Shown: piece by piece, positions 42,873-51,934 of the stretch
How positions within the stretch are numbered: the stretch's first letter is position 1
Layout of the letters: every line of letters begins with the position of its first letter
Source of the DNA: DASTPP01 sp035762175
Lineage (GTDB): Bacteria; Myxococcota_A; Polyangia; Polyangiales; Polyangiaceae
Assembly: GCA_035762175.1 (NCBI GenBank)
Contig: DASTPP010000427.1
Span: 61,507-125,506, forward strand
Length of the DNA: 64,000 nt
Direction: 5' to 3'
The notes under the pieces: generated by a model
What the model was told of the DNA's origin: nothing
Databases searched by the model: none
The model's input: the letters and a program-made list of their open reading frames with translations, nothing else
Made by a program: the position numbers and the translations under genes

Positions 42873-43904
42873 TCAGAACCGCGCGCCGAACGACACGCCG
42901 CCGGGGCCGACGCCGAGGTGCCAGGGCGAGGCGGCCTGGCGGGCCGGGCCCGCGCCGCTCTGCGGCTTGGCGCCCGGGCGCAGCGTCAGGTAGGCGGCGA
43001 CGCCGCCGGCGGCGAGCGTCGCGACGCCGAGCACGTCGGTGACGAGCGCGGCCGTGCGCACGTGCGACCGCGTGTGCTCGAGGTCTTCGCGCGAGACCGG
43101 CACCTCGTCGCGCTTGCGGTCGAGGGCGTTCTCTTCGGAGCGCATGACGAACGCGGCGACGACGGTGCCGACGGCGAAGAGCCCCGTCGCGCCCCAGGCG
43201 GCGTAGAGGGGCAGCCGGTTCGGGGCGGGCGGCGGGGGCGGCGGGGGCGGCGGGGGCGCGGCGGTGGTGGCGGCGGGCGGGGGCGTGACCTGGTCGGTCG
43301 GCGGGGCGAGGGGACCGAGTTCGAACTTGAGCTCGACCTTGTCGCCGCCGCCGACCTCGACCGTGCGAATCACGGGCGACGACGCGCCCGGCTTGAGCAC
43401 CGCGACCTTGTGCTGCCCCGCGCTCACGAGCACCGGCTCGGCGAGCGGGGTGCGCCCGACCCAGACGTCGTCGACGCTCACGTCGGCGCCGGGCGCGTCG
43501 GCCTCGACGGCGAGGTTGCCGACGCGCGAGCGCAGGCGCCCGATCTCGGCGGTGACCTGCGTGCGGCGCGCGGCGGTCACCTCGCGCCCGCCCTGCTCGA
43601 GGTACGCCTGGAACGACTTGAGCGCCGCCGCGTAGTCGCGCAGCTGGTAGGAGACCTGCCCGAGGTTGTAGAGCACGCGGTAGTTGGGCGAGATCTCGTA
43701 GGCGCGCTTGAACTCGACCTGGGCGGCCTTGTAGTCGCCCTCTTTGTAGAGCTCGAGGCCGCGCTGAAAGCGCTGCGCGGCTTCTTCGACGGCCTCGGCC
43801 GAGGGGGGGGGCTTGGGCGCCTCGGGCTCGGCCCCGGCGGGCGCCGTGAGCGCCAGCGAGAGGGCGAGCGCGAGCGGCGCCGCGAGCGCGCGACGCGGGT
43901 TCAT
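42873..43904 (-). CDS. TPR and PEGA domain exported protein
   Basis: A 343-residue protein with a signal peptide (LALALSLALTAPAGA). Two to three TPR units follow (FQRGLELYKEGDYKAAQVEF; VLYNLGQVSYQLRDYAAAL), then a PEGA domain (VGNLAVEADAPGADVSVDDV ... GRTPLAEPV), a polyproline run and one C-terminal membrane helix (about 245-265). It starts inside the kinase stop codon (ATGA, 4-bp overlap), so the two proteins are made together. PEGA domains are thought to bind carbohydrate or peptidoglycan. It converges on the efflux pump gene. Confidence 0.85.
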   Translation of the reverse strand: MNPRRALAAPLALALSLALTAPAGAEPEAPKPPPSAEAVEEAAQRFQRGLELYKEGDYKAAQVEFKRAYEISPNYRVLYNLGQVSYQLRDYAAALKSFQAYLEQGGREVTAARRTQVTAEIGRLRSRVGNLAVEADAPGADVSVDDVWVGRTPLAEPVLVSAGQHKVAVLKPGASSPVIRTVEVGGGDKVELKFELGPLAPPTDQVTPPPAATTAAPPPPPPPPPPAPNRLPLYAAWGATGLFAVGTVVAAFVMRSEENALDRKRDEVPVSREDLEHTRSHVRTAALVTDVLGVATLAAGGVAAYLTLRPGAKPQSGAGPARQAASPWHLGVGPGGVSFGARF

Positions 43905-45688
43905 GGCGCCTTCTTGTAGGGGTTGTCGTCGTCGACCTGCCGCACGTTGGGCTTGGCCGTGGCGGGCGGGGCCGCCGGCGGGGGCGGCCGCACGCGCGCG
44001 TGCCCGCCGTTCGACCGGTCGTGATCGCGCTCGAGCGCGAACTGCACGCGCGCGTCGCGCTGCAGCGAAAGCTCGCGCTCGCGCGAGACGAAGCCGCGGG
44101 CCTCGGCGCGCAGCACGTGCACCCGGTCGTCGCGGTCGAAGGAGCCCGCGAAGGGGTTCTTCTCGAGGGCCTTGCCGTCGAGGAAGAGCTTCGCCTCGGG
44201 CGGCGACGCCTCGACCTCGAGCGTGACGGACCCGGCGGCGGCCGGCGGCGGCGCCGGCTCGACCTTCTCGCCGGCGGCCGGCGCCGTCGTCGTCGCCGCG
44301 GGCTGGTTGGCCGGCGCGGGCGCGGGGCCGGCGCGCAGCGCGAACCAGAGCGTGCCGGCGACCAGGCCGGCGCCGGCCAGGAGGGCGGCCGGCACCAGCG
44401 CGCGCGAGCCCGGCGCCGGCGGCGGCATCGGCAGCGAGGGGTTCACGGCGCCCTGCAGGGTGGGCGGGTAGGACGCGGCCGGCTGCAGGGACGCGGTCGC
44501 GTGCAGCTGCGCGTGCGAGGCGTTGTGCCAGCCCGAGGGCATCGTGCCGTGCCCGCTCGGCGTCATGCCCGTGCCGCCGAAGCTGACGCCCGGCTCGACG
44601 TGCACGCCGGCCCGGCTCACCGGCCGGCTCATCGGCGTGCCCATCGGCTCGCCCACGGGGCCCTGGTTGGCCGCCTCGCGCAGGCGCGCGTCGACGAGCG
44701 CGCGCAGCGACGCGCGCTCTTCGGCGAAGTACGTCGCGATGTAGTCGCCGACCTCGCGCGGCGTCAGGCTCGCGCCCGTGCCCTGCAGGTACTTCTCGAG
44801 GTCGCGCCGCATCTCGGCCGCGGTCTGGTAGCGGTCGCGCGGCCGCACGGCGAGCGCGCGGTTGACGACCGCGCGCAGCTCGGCCGGCGCCGTCGGCAGC
44901 GCCTCGTCGGCCGACGGGATGCGCCCGCCCACCAGGTGCTGCAGCACCACCAGCTCGCTCAGGCCCTGCCAGAGCCGCGTGTCGCTGAGCACGTTCCACA
45001 GGACGACGCCCATCGCGAACACGTCGGCCCGCCGGTCGACCTCGGCCCCGCTCGCCTGCTCGGGCGCCATGTACGGCACCTTGCCCTTGAGCGCCCCGGT
45101 GCGCGTCAGCGCCGCCGACGTGACGGCCTTGGCGACGCCGAAGTCGACCAGTTTGACCTGCCCCTCGTAGGTGACGAAGATGTTGTGGGGGCTGACGTCG
45201 CGGTGCACGATGTTCAGCGGCGCGCCGTTGTAGTCGCTGAGCTCGTGCGCGTAGTGCAGCCCCTCGCACGCCTCGGCGATCGTGCGCACGTAGAGCGGCA
45301 GGTTGGCGTAGCGCGTGGGGCCCACGCCGAGGCGCCCCAAGATGCGATGGAAGGGCTGGCCGTCCAGGTACTCCATCGCGATGAAGGGCCAGCCCTCGGG
45401 CGTCGCGTTGACCTCGAGCGTCTGCACGACGTTCGGGTGGTTGAGCCGCGCCGCCAGCCGCGCCTCGTCGAAGAACATCTCGAGCACGTCGGGCTCGTCG
45501 ACCAGCGCCGTGCGCACCTGCTTGACGACCAGGAGCTTGTGAAAGCCCACCGGCCCCGACGCCACCGCGAGGTGCACGTTCGCCATGCCGCCCTCGCCGA
45601 GCTTGGCGAGAAGGCGATACTTGCCGAGCACCTCGCGCTCGTCGTCGAGCGAGCCGTGCACCCCCGTCGGCCCCGCCGGCACGCTCAC
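43901..45688 (-). CDS. transmembrane Ser/Thr protein kinase with PEGA domain
   Basis: A 595-residue eukaryote-like kinase: Gly loop KLGEGGMANVHLA, Lys56, catalytic HRDVSPHN (Asp164, Asn169), DFG at 182-184 and APEQ. A Ser/Pro/Gly-rich juxtamembrane region follows. One helix (LVPAALLAGAGLVAGTLWFAL, about residue 460) leads to a periplasmic PEGA domain (GSVTLEVEASPPEAKLFLDG). The GTG at 45688 is chosen since upstream text lacks kinase character. The overlapping TPR/PEGA gene is a probable partner or substrate. Such kinases are plentiful in myxobacteria and link envelope state to development. Confidence 0.93.
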   Translation of the reverse strand: MSVPAGPTGVHGSLDDEREVLGKYRLLAKLGEGGMANVHLAVASGPVGFHKLLVVKQVRTALVDEPDVLEMFFDEARLAARLNHPNVVQTLEVNATPEGWPFIAMEYLDGQPFHRILGRLGVGPTRYANLPLYVRTIAEACEGLHYAHELSDYNGAPLNIVHRDVSPHNIFVTYEGQVKLVDFGVAKAVTSAALTRTGALKGKVPYMAPEQASGAEVDRRADVFAMGVVLWNVLSDTRLWQGLSELVVLQHLVGGRIPSADEALPTAPAELRAVVNRALAVRPRDRYQTAAEMRRDLEKYLQGTGASLTPREVGDYIATYFAEERASLRALVDARLREAANQGPVGEPMGTPMSRPVSRAGVHVEPGVSFGGTGMTPSGHGTMPSGWHNASHAQLHATASLQPAASYPPTLQGAVNPSLPMPPPAPGSRALVPAALLAGAGLVAGTLWFALRAGPAPAPANQPAATTTAPAAGEKVEPAPPPAAAGSVTLEVEASPPEAKLFLDGKALEKNPFAGSFDRDDRVHVLRAEARGFVSRERELSLQRDARVQFALERDHDRSNGGHARVRPPPPAAPPATAKPNVRQVDDDNPYKKAP

Positions 45689-46153
45689 GGGCGGCCCTCG
45701 CCGACGCGGCCCGCGCCCGCACCACGCCGCGCCCCCGGGGGGCAGCGCGACAACGAACGGGGGGGGAACGAACCTATCGCCATACGCGGCATATCGTACC
45801 GAGTACGACCCCACGAGGCAACGACGGGGGTCGCCCGAGCCCGACTTCTCTCGCAACGCTCACGCCGAGCCGTACGCCGTCATGCGTAGCACGGTTCGCA
45901 CTCAAGGGCCGCCAATTCGGCCCCCGCCGGGCTCGCCCCGGCCCTCGATGGTACGCCCCTGCCCCCCCGCAGGTTTCCAAAGTTATCGCCCGAATGACCC
46001 GCGCCGCTCGCCCCGAGGGTCCCGTCGCCCCGCCCGCCGCGCCTTCGGCCCGCCCCCGACCCGCGCCGCCGCGGCCCGCGCGCCGACGCGCCTTCCGCCG
46101 CGGCCGCCGCGGCGCGCGCGCCGACGCGCCTTCCGCCGCGGCCCGCGCGCCCT
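45689..46153. other. kinase upstream region
   Basis: A 465-bp gap. It has an AT-richer part near 45775-45815 (tatcgccatacgcggcatatcg), a good candidate for the kinase promoter, and a 26-bp direct repeat (46079-46104 and 46117-46142; cgcgccgacgcgccttccgc) next to the following gene's stop. No gene is seen. Confidence 0.5.
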
Positions 46154-47095
46154 TCAGCTCGCCCCGGCCCGCGCGCCGCAGCGCACGCTGATCTCGCGCG
46201 GCTCGCCCTCGGCGTCGGTGACCTGCAAGATCGTCCGCGGCGCCCCCCCGGGGCCCGGCTCGGCGTCTCGGCCGGTAAACTGGAAGGTCACCGTGCGCGC
46301 CTCGTCGTCGGTCACCGACCAGGTGCCGCCCGAGGGGCAAGCCGCCCGGAGCATCAAGGGCGCCCGGCAGACAAAGAGGCCGTCGACGTCGAACGAAGCG
46401 CCCCGCTCGCCGGCCTCGAACGAGGCCCGGCCCGAGGTCGTCGAGCACTCGCGCTGCGCCTCGCCGGGCGCCCCCTCGGTCTTGACCACGGTGCGAAAGC
46501 GCGCCGCAAGCCGCAGGTCGGGCCCCTCGCCGCCCTGCCGCGCCAAGGCGACCTCCCAGGCCATCACGGCCGTCGCCGGCGCCGGGAACGAGAGCATCGC
46601 GTCGATGCGGTACTCGGGCACGCTCGCCCCATCGACCGTCAGGCTCGAGCCCGGGGCAATGCCGACCTGCACCCGGATGCCCAGCACCCCGGGCGCCTTG
46701 CCGAAGAAAAAGCGCAGCGTACCCGTGATGATCTGCCCGTCGGCCGGCTCGCGGCAGCCGTCGAAGGTGACATAAACCGCGCCCGGGTCGCTCGGCTCGG
46801 TGCGCGCCGACGTCGCGCACTGGGCGCCGAGCCCCCCGCCCGTGCCGTTGGCCACCCGCTCGACCGCCGTCGCCTGATCTTTGATGTCGTCGGCGCCCAG
46901 CCGGCCGAGCACCAGGCGGCTCAGGCGCAGCGCCCCGTCGGCCTCGCCGTTGGCCCCGTTCACCTCTTGCGCGATGATCTCGGCGCTGCGCGCCCCGACG
47001 TCCCGCGGCGGGGGCGGCTCGGGCGGCCCGGGCTGCTCGGCACAAGCCGAGGCGCCCCAGAGCATGATCGGCAACAAGAACGCACGTACGCGCAT
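46154..47095 (-). CDS. lipoprotein of unknown function
   Basis: A 313-residue lipoprotein (MLWGASAC, Cys18) with a Pro linker, one helix (RSAEIIAQEVNGANGEADGA), and a beta-rich domain holding several Cys (AQCATSART, DGCREPADG, RECSTTSG, LFVCRAPL, AACPSGG), likely disulfide-bonded. ATG 47095 gives a clean signal; the frame's earlier ATG at 47119 adds eight residues. No family is recognised; its isolation gives no clue. Confidence 0.7.
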   Translation of the reverse strand: MRVRAFLLPIMLWGASACAEQPGPPEPPPPRDVGARSAEIIAQEVNGANGEADGALRLSRLVLGRLGADDIKDQATAVERVANGTGGGLGAQCATSARTEPSDPGAVYVTFDGCREPADGQIITGTLRFFFGKAPGVLGIRVQVGIAPGSSLTVDGASVPEYRIDAMLSFPAPATAVMAWEVALARQGGEGPDLRLAARFRTVVKTEGAPGEAQRECSTTSGRASFEAGERGASFDVDGLFVCRAPLMLRAACPSGGTWSVTDDEARTVTFQFTGRDAEPGPGGAPRTILQVTDAEGEPREISVRCGARAGAS

Positions 47096-47281
47096 CAGGG
47101 CCCCGCGGCTGTGCCTCAACTGGCAACCTGCCAGATTAGCACGCTCTATGCCAGGCGCCCCGGGCCCCGAAACCCCGCAAATGCCGGCCCCAACGCCCCC
47201 AACGGGTGGACACCCCCCCGTTCAGGGTGGCCCGAACGCTTCCCCCCCCTCGCCGTCTCTTGACGAGATGCCTTGGGCGCG

Positions 47282-47307
47282 CGAAATGTTCGCATGCGAA
47301 ACATTCG
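47282..47307. promoter_or_regulatory. MarR-type palindromic operator candidate
   Basis: CGAAATGTTCGCATGCGAAA and CATTCG form a near-perfect dyad centred on GCATGC, with inner palindrome TTCGCATGCGAA exact and outer arms AATGTT/AACATT. It lies about 115 bp upstream of marR, in a 324-bp gap otherwise empty. Length and symmetry fit a MarR dimer site controlling marR and the downstream acyl-CoA genes. Confidence 0.65.
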
Positions 47308-47419
47308 TCGCCTAGAACGGCCCTCCCCCGCCTCGGCCCCGGCCGCGGCGCGACGCCGGCGCTCGTGACGCGCCCCGGGGTCGCGCGCCGTCCGGTCTCG
47401 GCCGGGCCCGAGGCGGGGG

Positions 47420-47977
47420 GTGCCCGAGCCAACCTTGCTCTCTCCGAAGCCGCCCGCTCCCATCCCCGAGGCCGTCAAGCCCGACGTCGACGCGGTCGTC
47501 GAGGCCATCGTCTACCTTTACACCGAGAGCCGGCGGCTCACGAAAGAGGTGGCGGCGCGCTACGGGCTGACGGGGCCGCAGCTCACGGTGGTCAAGATGC
47601 TCGAGGCGCTCGGCGACCTGTCGCTCTCGCGCCTGTCCGAGAAAATAAGGGCGCAGAACAGCACCGTCACCGGCATCGTCGACCGCATGGAGCGCGAGGG
47701 CCTCGTCACGCGCGCGCGGAGCGCGGTCGACCGGCGCGTCGTGCACATCAGGTTGACGCCCAAGGGGGCGCGGCTCGCGCGCGAGGTGCCCGTCGAGCCG
47801 ATGGAGATCGTGCGCCAGGTCTTGCTCGGGCTGAGCGAAGACGACACGCGCGAGCTCCTGCGCATTTTGACGAAGCTCGCCCGCGGCGTGAAAGCCCTCG
47901 TCGACCACGAGGCCGGGCCCCCGCCGCCGCCCGACGCCCCCGGCGCGCCCGACGCGCCCGACGCGCCCGAGCCCTGA
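47420..47977 (+). CDS. MarR-family transcriptional regulator
   Basis: A 185-residue winged-helix regulator. LTGPQLTVVKMLEALGDLSL and SRLSEKIRAQNSTVTGIVDR form the DNA-binding helices, and the wing is RARSAVDRRVVHIRLTPKG. The C-terminus is a Pro-Asp-Ala tail. The GTG at 47420 is used. It heads a likely operon with the enoyl-CoA hydratase (93 bp later) and the carboxylase gene, so an acyl-CoA or aromatic ligand is plausible. Confidence 0.9.
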   Translation: MPEPTLLSPKPPAPIPEAVKPDVDAVVEAIVYLYTESRRLTKEVAARYGLTGPQLTVVKMLEALGDLSLSRLSEKIRAQNSTVTGIVDRMEREGLVTRARSAVDRRVVHIRLTPKGARLAREVPVEPMEIVRQVLLGLSEDDTRELLRILTKLARGVKALVDHEAGPPPPPDAPGAPDAPDAPEP

Positions 47978-48070
47978 GCGGCCGCGCCCGCCCCCCGTAC
48001 GCCCCAACGCCCCCGCCCCCGCCCCCGCCCGCCCCCCGTACGAACGCCCCCGCCCCCCCGAGGCCGCCCG

Positions 48071-48853
48071 ATGTCCCCGACCTACGAAACCTTGCTCGCG
48101 TCCGACGGCGCCCACGGCGCGCGCACCCTCACGCTCAACCGCCCCGAGCGGCGCAACGCCATCGGGCCGCAGATGGTGGGCGAGCTGCACGAGGCGCTCT
48201 CGCTCGCCTTCGGCGACGAGGCGGTGCACTCGGTCGTGCTGACGGGCGCGGGCAAGGCCTTCTGCGCCGGCGCCGACTTCGGCCAGATCACCGAGGGCCC
48301 GGGGCCGCTCCGGGCGAGCCGCGGCGACTACGCCGAGCTCTTGCTGCTGCTCATGCGCGCGCCGAAGCCGATCATCGCCCGGGTCAACGGCGCGGCGTTC
48401 GGCGGCGGCCTCGGCCTCGTCGCGGCCTCGACCTTCGCGGTGGCGGCCGAGGGGGCCGAGCTGGGCACGCCCGAGATCAACGTGGGGCTCTTCCCGATGA
48501 TGATCATGGCGGTGCTCGCGCGGCTCGTGCCGCGGCGGCGGCTGCTCGAGATGATGCTGCTCGGCGAGCGGCTCAAGGCGGGCGAGGCGCTCGCCTACGG
48601 CCTCGTCAACCGCGTCGTGCCGGCCGGCGAGCTCGACGAGGCCGTCTCCGCGCTCGCCGCGAAGGTCGGCCAGAAGAGCCCCGCGGCGATGCGCCTCGGG
48701 CTCGCGGCCTTCGCCGACCAGGACGATCTCGCGCTCGCCGAGGCCCTGCCGCTCTTGCGCGAGCGGCTCGGCGCCTGCCTGTCGACCGACGACGCGCGCG
48801 AGGGGCTCGCCGCCTTCCTCGAGAAGCGCCCCCCGCGCTGGACGGGGCGCTAG
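48071..48853 (+). CDS. enoyl-CoA hydratase/isomerase family protein
   Basis: A 260-residue crotonase-fold enzyme. The oxyanion-hole segments are GKAFCAGADFGQI (about residue 60) and VNGAAFGGGLGLVAA (about residue 105), and the second carboxylate position is occupied in GTPEINVGLFP. It hydrates or isomerises enoyl-CoA esters. Together with the carboxyltransferase gene 68 bp downstream it suggests leucine-type or propionyl/methylcrotonyl-CoA metabolism, for example as a methylglutaconyl-CoA hydratase; the exact substrate cannot be read from sequence. Confidence 0.9.
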   Translation: MSPTYETLLASDGAHGARTLTLNRPERRNAIGPQMVGELHEALSLAFGDEAVHSVVLTGAGKAFCAGADFGQITEGPGPLRASRGDYAELLLLLMRAPKPIIARVNGAAFGGGLGLVAASTFAVAAEGAELGTPEINVGLFPMMIMAVLARLVPRRRLLEMMLLGERLKAGEALAYGLVNRVVPAGELDEAVSALAAKVGQKSPAAMRLGLAAFADQDDLALAEALPLLRERLGACLSTDDAREGLAAFLEKRPPRWTGR

Positions 48854-48921
48854 GGCCCGCGCGCGGGCGGGGCACACACGAGACGGGGCGCCCGAGGGCG
48901 CGCGACGACGAGGGACACACG

Positions 48922-50481
48922 ATGAACATGCGCGAGTTGGTGGCCGACCTCGAGCGGCGCCGCGAAGAGATCAGGCAAATGGGCGGCCCCGACAAGGTGC
49001 GCCGGCAGCACGAGCGGGGCAAGCTGACGGCGCGCGAGCGGCTCGCGCTCTTCTTCGACGACGGGGCCTTCTTCGAGGTCGGCATGCACGGCACGCAGAT
49101 GGGCCTGAGCGCCGGCGCGGGCGAGAGGACGCCGGCCGACGCCGTCGTCTGCGGCTTCGGCAAGGTCGACGGGCGCATGGTGTGCTCGGCCGCGTACGAC
49201 TTCACGGTCAAGGGCGGCAGCATCGGGCACACGGGCGAAGAGAAGGTGACGCGCCTGCGGCAGATGGCCCTGCGGGGCCGCTGGCCCATGGTCTGGTTCG
49301 TCGACTCGGCCGGCGCGCGCATCGAGGCGATGCAGCACCAGGACATGATCAGCCTCTTCGCCGCCTCGGGGCACCTCTTCCGCGAGCAGGTGCACATGTC
49401 CGGCGTCGTGCCGCAGGTCGCCGCCATGGTCGGCCCCGGCGCCGCGGGCACCGCGTACATCCCCGGGCTCGCCGACTTCGTGCCCATGGTCAAGGGAAAG
49501 GGCTCGCTCGCGCTCGGCGGCCCCCCGCTCGTCAAGGCCGTCACGGGGCAGGACATCGGCGAGCAAGAGCTCGGCGGCTCGAAGGTGCACTGCGAGACGA
49601 GCGGCGTCGGCGACCTCGAGGTGCCCGACGACGCGGCGTGCGTCGAGGCGGTCAAGAAGTACCTCTCGTTCTTCCCGTCGCACTGCGACGAGGAGCCGCC
49701 CGTCGCCGCGTGCGACGACCCGGTCGACCGCCGCGACGAGTCGCTGCTCGACGTCCTGCCCGAAGAGAAGCGCCGCGGCTACGACATGTACAAGGTCATC
49801 CGCGCGGTGGTCGACCGCGGCGACCTGCTCGACGTCAAGCCCCGCTTCGCCCGCAACATCATCACCTGCCTCGCCCGCATCGGCGGCCGCCCCGTCGGCG
49901 TCGTCGCCAACCAGCCGAACTACCTCGGCGGCATCCTCGACAACGACGCGTCCGACAAGGCCGCGCGCTTCATGCAGATCTGCGACGCCTTCGGCCTGCC
50001 GCTCGTCTTCTTCGTCGACGTGCCGGGCTTCATGGTCGGCTCGAAGGTCGAGCACGCGGGCATCATCCGCCACGGCGCCAAGATGCTGCACGTGATGGCC
50101 GCCGCCACCGTGCCCAAGCTCACCGTCGTCGTGCGCAAGGCCTACGGCGCCGGCTACTACGTCATGGCCGGCCGCGCCTTCGAGCCCGACCTCATCGTCT
50201 CCTGGCCCAGCGGCGAGATCAGCGTGATGGGCGCCGAGGGCATGGTCGGCATCGCCGCGCGCAAGGTCTTCGGCGATCTCGAGCCGCCACCCGAGGCGAA
50301 GAAGGCGCTCGTCGAGCAGCTCCAGAAGAACATCGACATCTACAAGGTGGGCGGCTGGGGCTACGTCGACGACATCATCGACCCGCGCGACACCCGCCGC
50401 GCCCTCGCCTGGGGCCTCGAGCTCGCGCGCCACAAACACCTCGAGCGGCCCGCCCGACGGCGCGGGGTCATCCCCGTATAA
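48922..50481 (+). CDS. acyl-CoA carboxylase carboxyltransferase (beta) subunit
   Basis: A 519-residue carboxyltransferase, likely propionyl-CoA or methylcrotonyl-CoA carboxylase beta chain, which moves CO2 from biotin to an acyl-CoA. The N-terminal half carries KLTARERLALFFDDGAFFEVG and the acyl-CoA site GAAGTAYIPGL-type loop. The C-terminal half carries the biotin-site helices, GGILDNDASDKAARFMQICD and VPGFMVGSKVEHAGIIRHGA, with VMGAEGMVGI. No biotin carboxylase or BCCP gene is nearby, so the partner subunit must be elsewhere. AGGGA precedes the ATG at 48922. Confidence 0.92.
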   Translation: MNMRELVADLERRREEIRQMGGPDKVRRQHERGKLTARERLALFFDDGAFFEVGMHGTQMGLSAGAGERTPADAVVCGFGKVDGRMVCSAAYDFTVKGGSIGHTGEEKVTRLRQMALRGRWPMVWFVDSAGARIEAMQHQDMISLFAASGHLFREQVHMSGVVPQVAAMVGPGAAGTAYIPGLADFVPMVKGKGSLALGGPPLVKAVTGQDIGEQELGGSKVHCETSGVGDLEVPDDAACVEAVKKYLSFFPSHCDEEPPVAACDDPVDRRDESLLDVLPEEKRRGYDMYKVIRAVVDRGDLLDVKPRFARNIITCLARIGGRPVGVVANQPNYLGGILDNDASDKAARFMQICDAFGLPLVFFVDVPGFMVGSKVEHAGIIRHGAKMLHVMAAATVPKLTVVVRKAYGAGYYVMAGRAFEPDLIVSWPSGEISVMGAEGMVGIAARKVFGDLEPPPEAKKALVEQLQKNIDIYKVGGWGYVDDIIDPRDTRRALAWGLELARHKHLERPARRRGVIPV

Positions 50482-50507
50482 TCGCCCGGGCGCCCCCCCT
50501 ACCCCGC

Positions 50508-50906
50508 TCAGGCCCAGACGCCGCGCCGCACGATTTCGTGGTGGTGCGGGTTGAGCAGGCCGTGCAAGACCGCGTTCGCGACCGTGATGGCGAGCGCCGT
50601 CAGCCAGAACGCCTTGCCGCCGCGCAGCTCGAACGAGTCGAGAAATTTGTCCGTCAGCCAAAGCAAGACGGCGTTGGCGACGAGCGGAATGATGACGAAG
50701 AGCAGCCCGAACGTGAAGATCGCCGGCAGAAAGAGCACGAAGGTCACCAGCCCGGTGACCAGCCAGCCGAGCAGCCAGTTGAGCAGGCTGAAGACGACGG
50801 CGACGGCGACGGCGCTGCCCACGCCGCGGACACGCACCCCCGGCAAGAGCCGGGCGAGCAGCACGATGAGCCCCGAGAGGGCCGCGAGGTGAATCAGAGT
50901 GGCCAT
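50508..50906 (-). CDS. phage-holin-family (DUF/PF04020-like) membrane protein
   Basis: A 132-residue protein with four hydrophobic helices (residues about 4-20, 28-48, 52-75, 95-115). It has the VRGVGSAVAVAVVFSLLNWL pattern of the chromosomal family named after the mycobacteriophage D29 holin. Most members are ordinary membrane proteins with no lysis role, and no phage gene is near. It converges on the carboxylase gene. Function unknown. Confidence 0.8.
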   Translation of the reverse strand: MATLIHLAALSGLIVLLARLLPGVRVRGVGSAVAVAVVFSLLNWLLGWLVTGLVTFVLFLPAIFTFGLLFVIIPLVANAVLLWLTDKFLDSFELRGGKAFWLTALAITVANAVLHGLLNPHHHEIVRRGVWA

Positions 50907-51004
50907 CGCACCACTCTAACGCAGCCCAGCCGCCCCGCACCCCCCCGCCCCCCGGCTCGGGCCCCGACGGGCGCCTCGGGCGCGCGGGCCCGCCGGCCCC
51001 GGGC

Positions 51005-51934
51005 TCAGGCGCCGAAGAGCGAGAGCAGCCGGTCGAGCTCGTCGAGCGACCCGTACGAGACGACGATCTGGCCCTTACCCCCGCGGTCGACGAGCTCGAC
51101 CTTGGTGCCGAGGTGCCGGCCCAGCCGCGCCTCGACGTCGCGCACCGAGGGGCCCTTGTCGGCCGGCGCCTCGCCCTTGCCCCGCCCCTTCGGCCCCGGC
51201 GCCCCCTCGGGCCGCGCCGCCTTCACCAGCGCCTCGGTCTGCCGCACGCTCAGCCGGCCCCGCGCCACGCGCTCGGCGAACTCTTCGATCTGCTTCTCGT
51301 CGCCGAGCCCGAGCAGCGTGCGCGCGTGCCCCTCGCTCAGCCGGCCCTCGACCGCCATCGCCCGCACCTTCGGCGGCAGCTTCAGCAGCCGCAGGGCGTT
51401 GGTCACCGTCGAGCGGTCTTTCTTCAGCAGGCCCGCCAGCTCTTCGTGCGTGTAGCCGTGCTCGTGCAAGAGCCGGTCGAGCGCCTCGGCGAACTCGACC
51501 GGGTTCAGATCTTCGCGCTGGACGTTCTCGACCAGCGCGAGCTCGAACGCCTCGCCCGGCGAGACGTCTTTGACCACGACCAGGACCTCGGTCAGCCCCG
51601 CCCGCTGCGCCGCCCGCCAGCGCCGCTCGCCCGCGATGATCTCGAACGCGTCGGGGTCGCCCGCCGCCCGCCGCACCACGATGGGCTCGAGCAGCCCCCG
51701 GTCGCGGATCGACGCCGCCAGCTCGTCGAGCGCCGCCTCGTCGAAGTGCTGCCGCGGCTGCCCGCGCTGCGGCCGGATGCGCTCGACCGGGCACGAAAAG
51801 AGCCCCCGCTCGGCCCCCGCCACCAGCCCCGCGGGCAAGGCCGGCCCGCCCCCCGCGGGCGCCGCCGCCGGCACCGGCAAGAGCGCGTCGAGCCCCCGGC
51901 CGAGCGCCCGCGGCTTCTCTTTCTTCGCGCTCAC
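51005..51934 (-). CDS. parB: chromosome partitioning protein ParB
   Basis: A 309-residue CTP-dependent DNA clamp that loads at parS and organises the chromosome origin. Motifs include the CTPase box IAGERRWRAAQRAG and ALVENVQREDLNPVE. The helix-turn-helix is THEELAGLLKKDRSTVTNAL, and a C-terminal dimer domain ends SLDELDRLLSLFGA. Residues 200-240 hold a Lys/Gly/Pro linker. The GTG at 51934 overlaps the parA stop by 4 bp. I saw no consensus parS in the window. Confidence 0.96.
   Translation of the reverse strand: MSAKKEKPRALGRGLDALLPVPAAAPAGGGPALPAGLVAGAERGLFSCPVERIRPQRGQPRQHFDEAALDELAASIRDRGLLEPIVVRRAAGDPDAFEIIAGERRWRAAQRAGLTEVLVVVKDVSPGEAFELALVENVQREDLNPVEFAEALDRLLHEHGYTHEELAGLLKKDRSTVTNALRLLKLPPKVRAMAVEGRLSEGHARTLLGLGDEKQIEEFAERVARGRLSVRQTEALVKAARPEGAPGPKGRGKGEAPADKGPSVRDVEARLGRHLGTKVELVDRGGKGQIVVSYGSLDELDRLLSLFGA

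Noticed and set aside
50508..50906. Prophage lysis module
   Set aside because: The holin-family protein is a common chromosomal membrane protein and no other phage gene is present.
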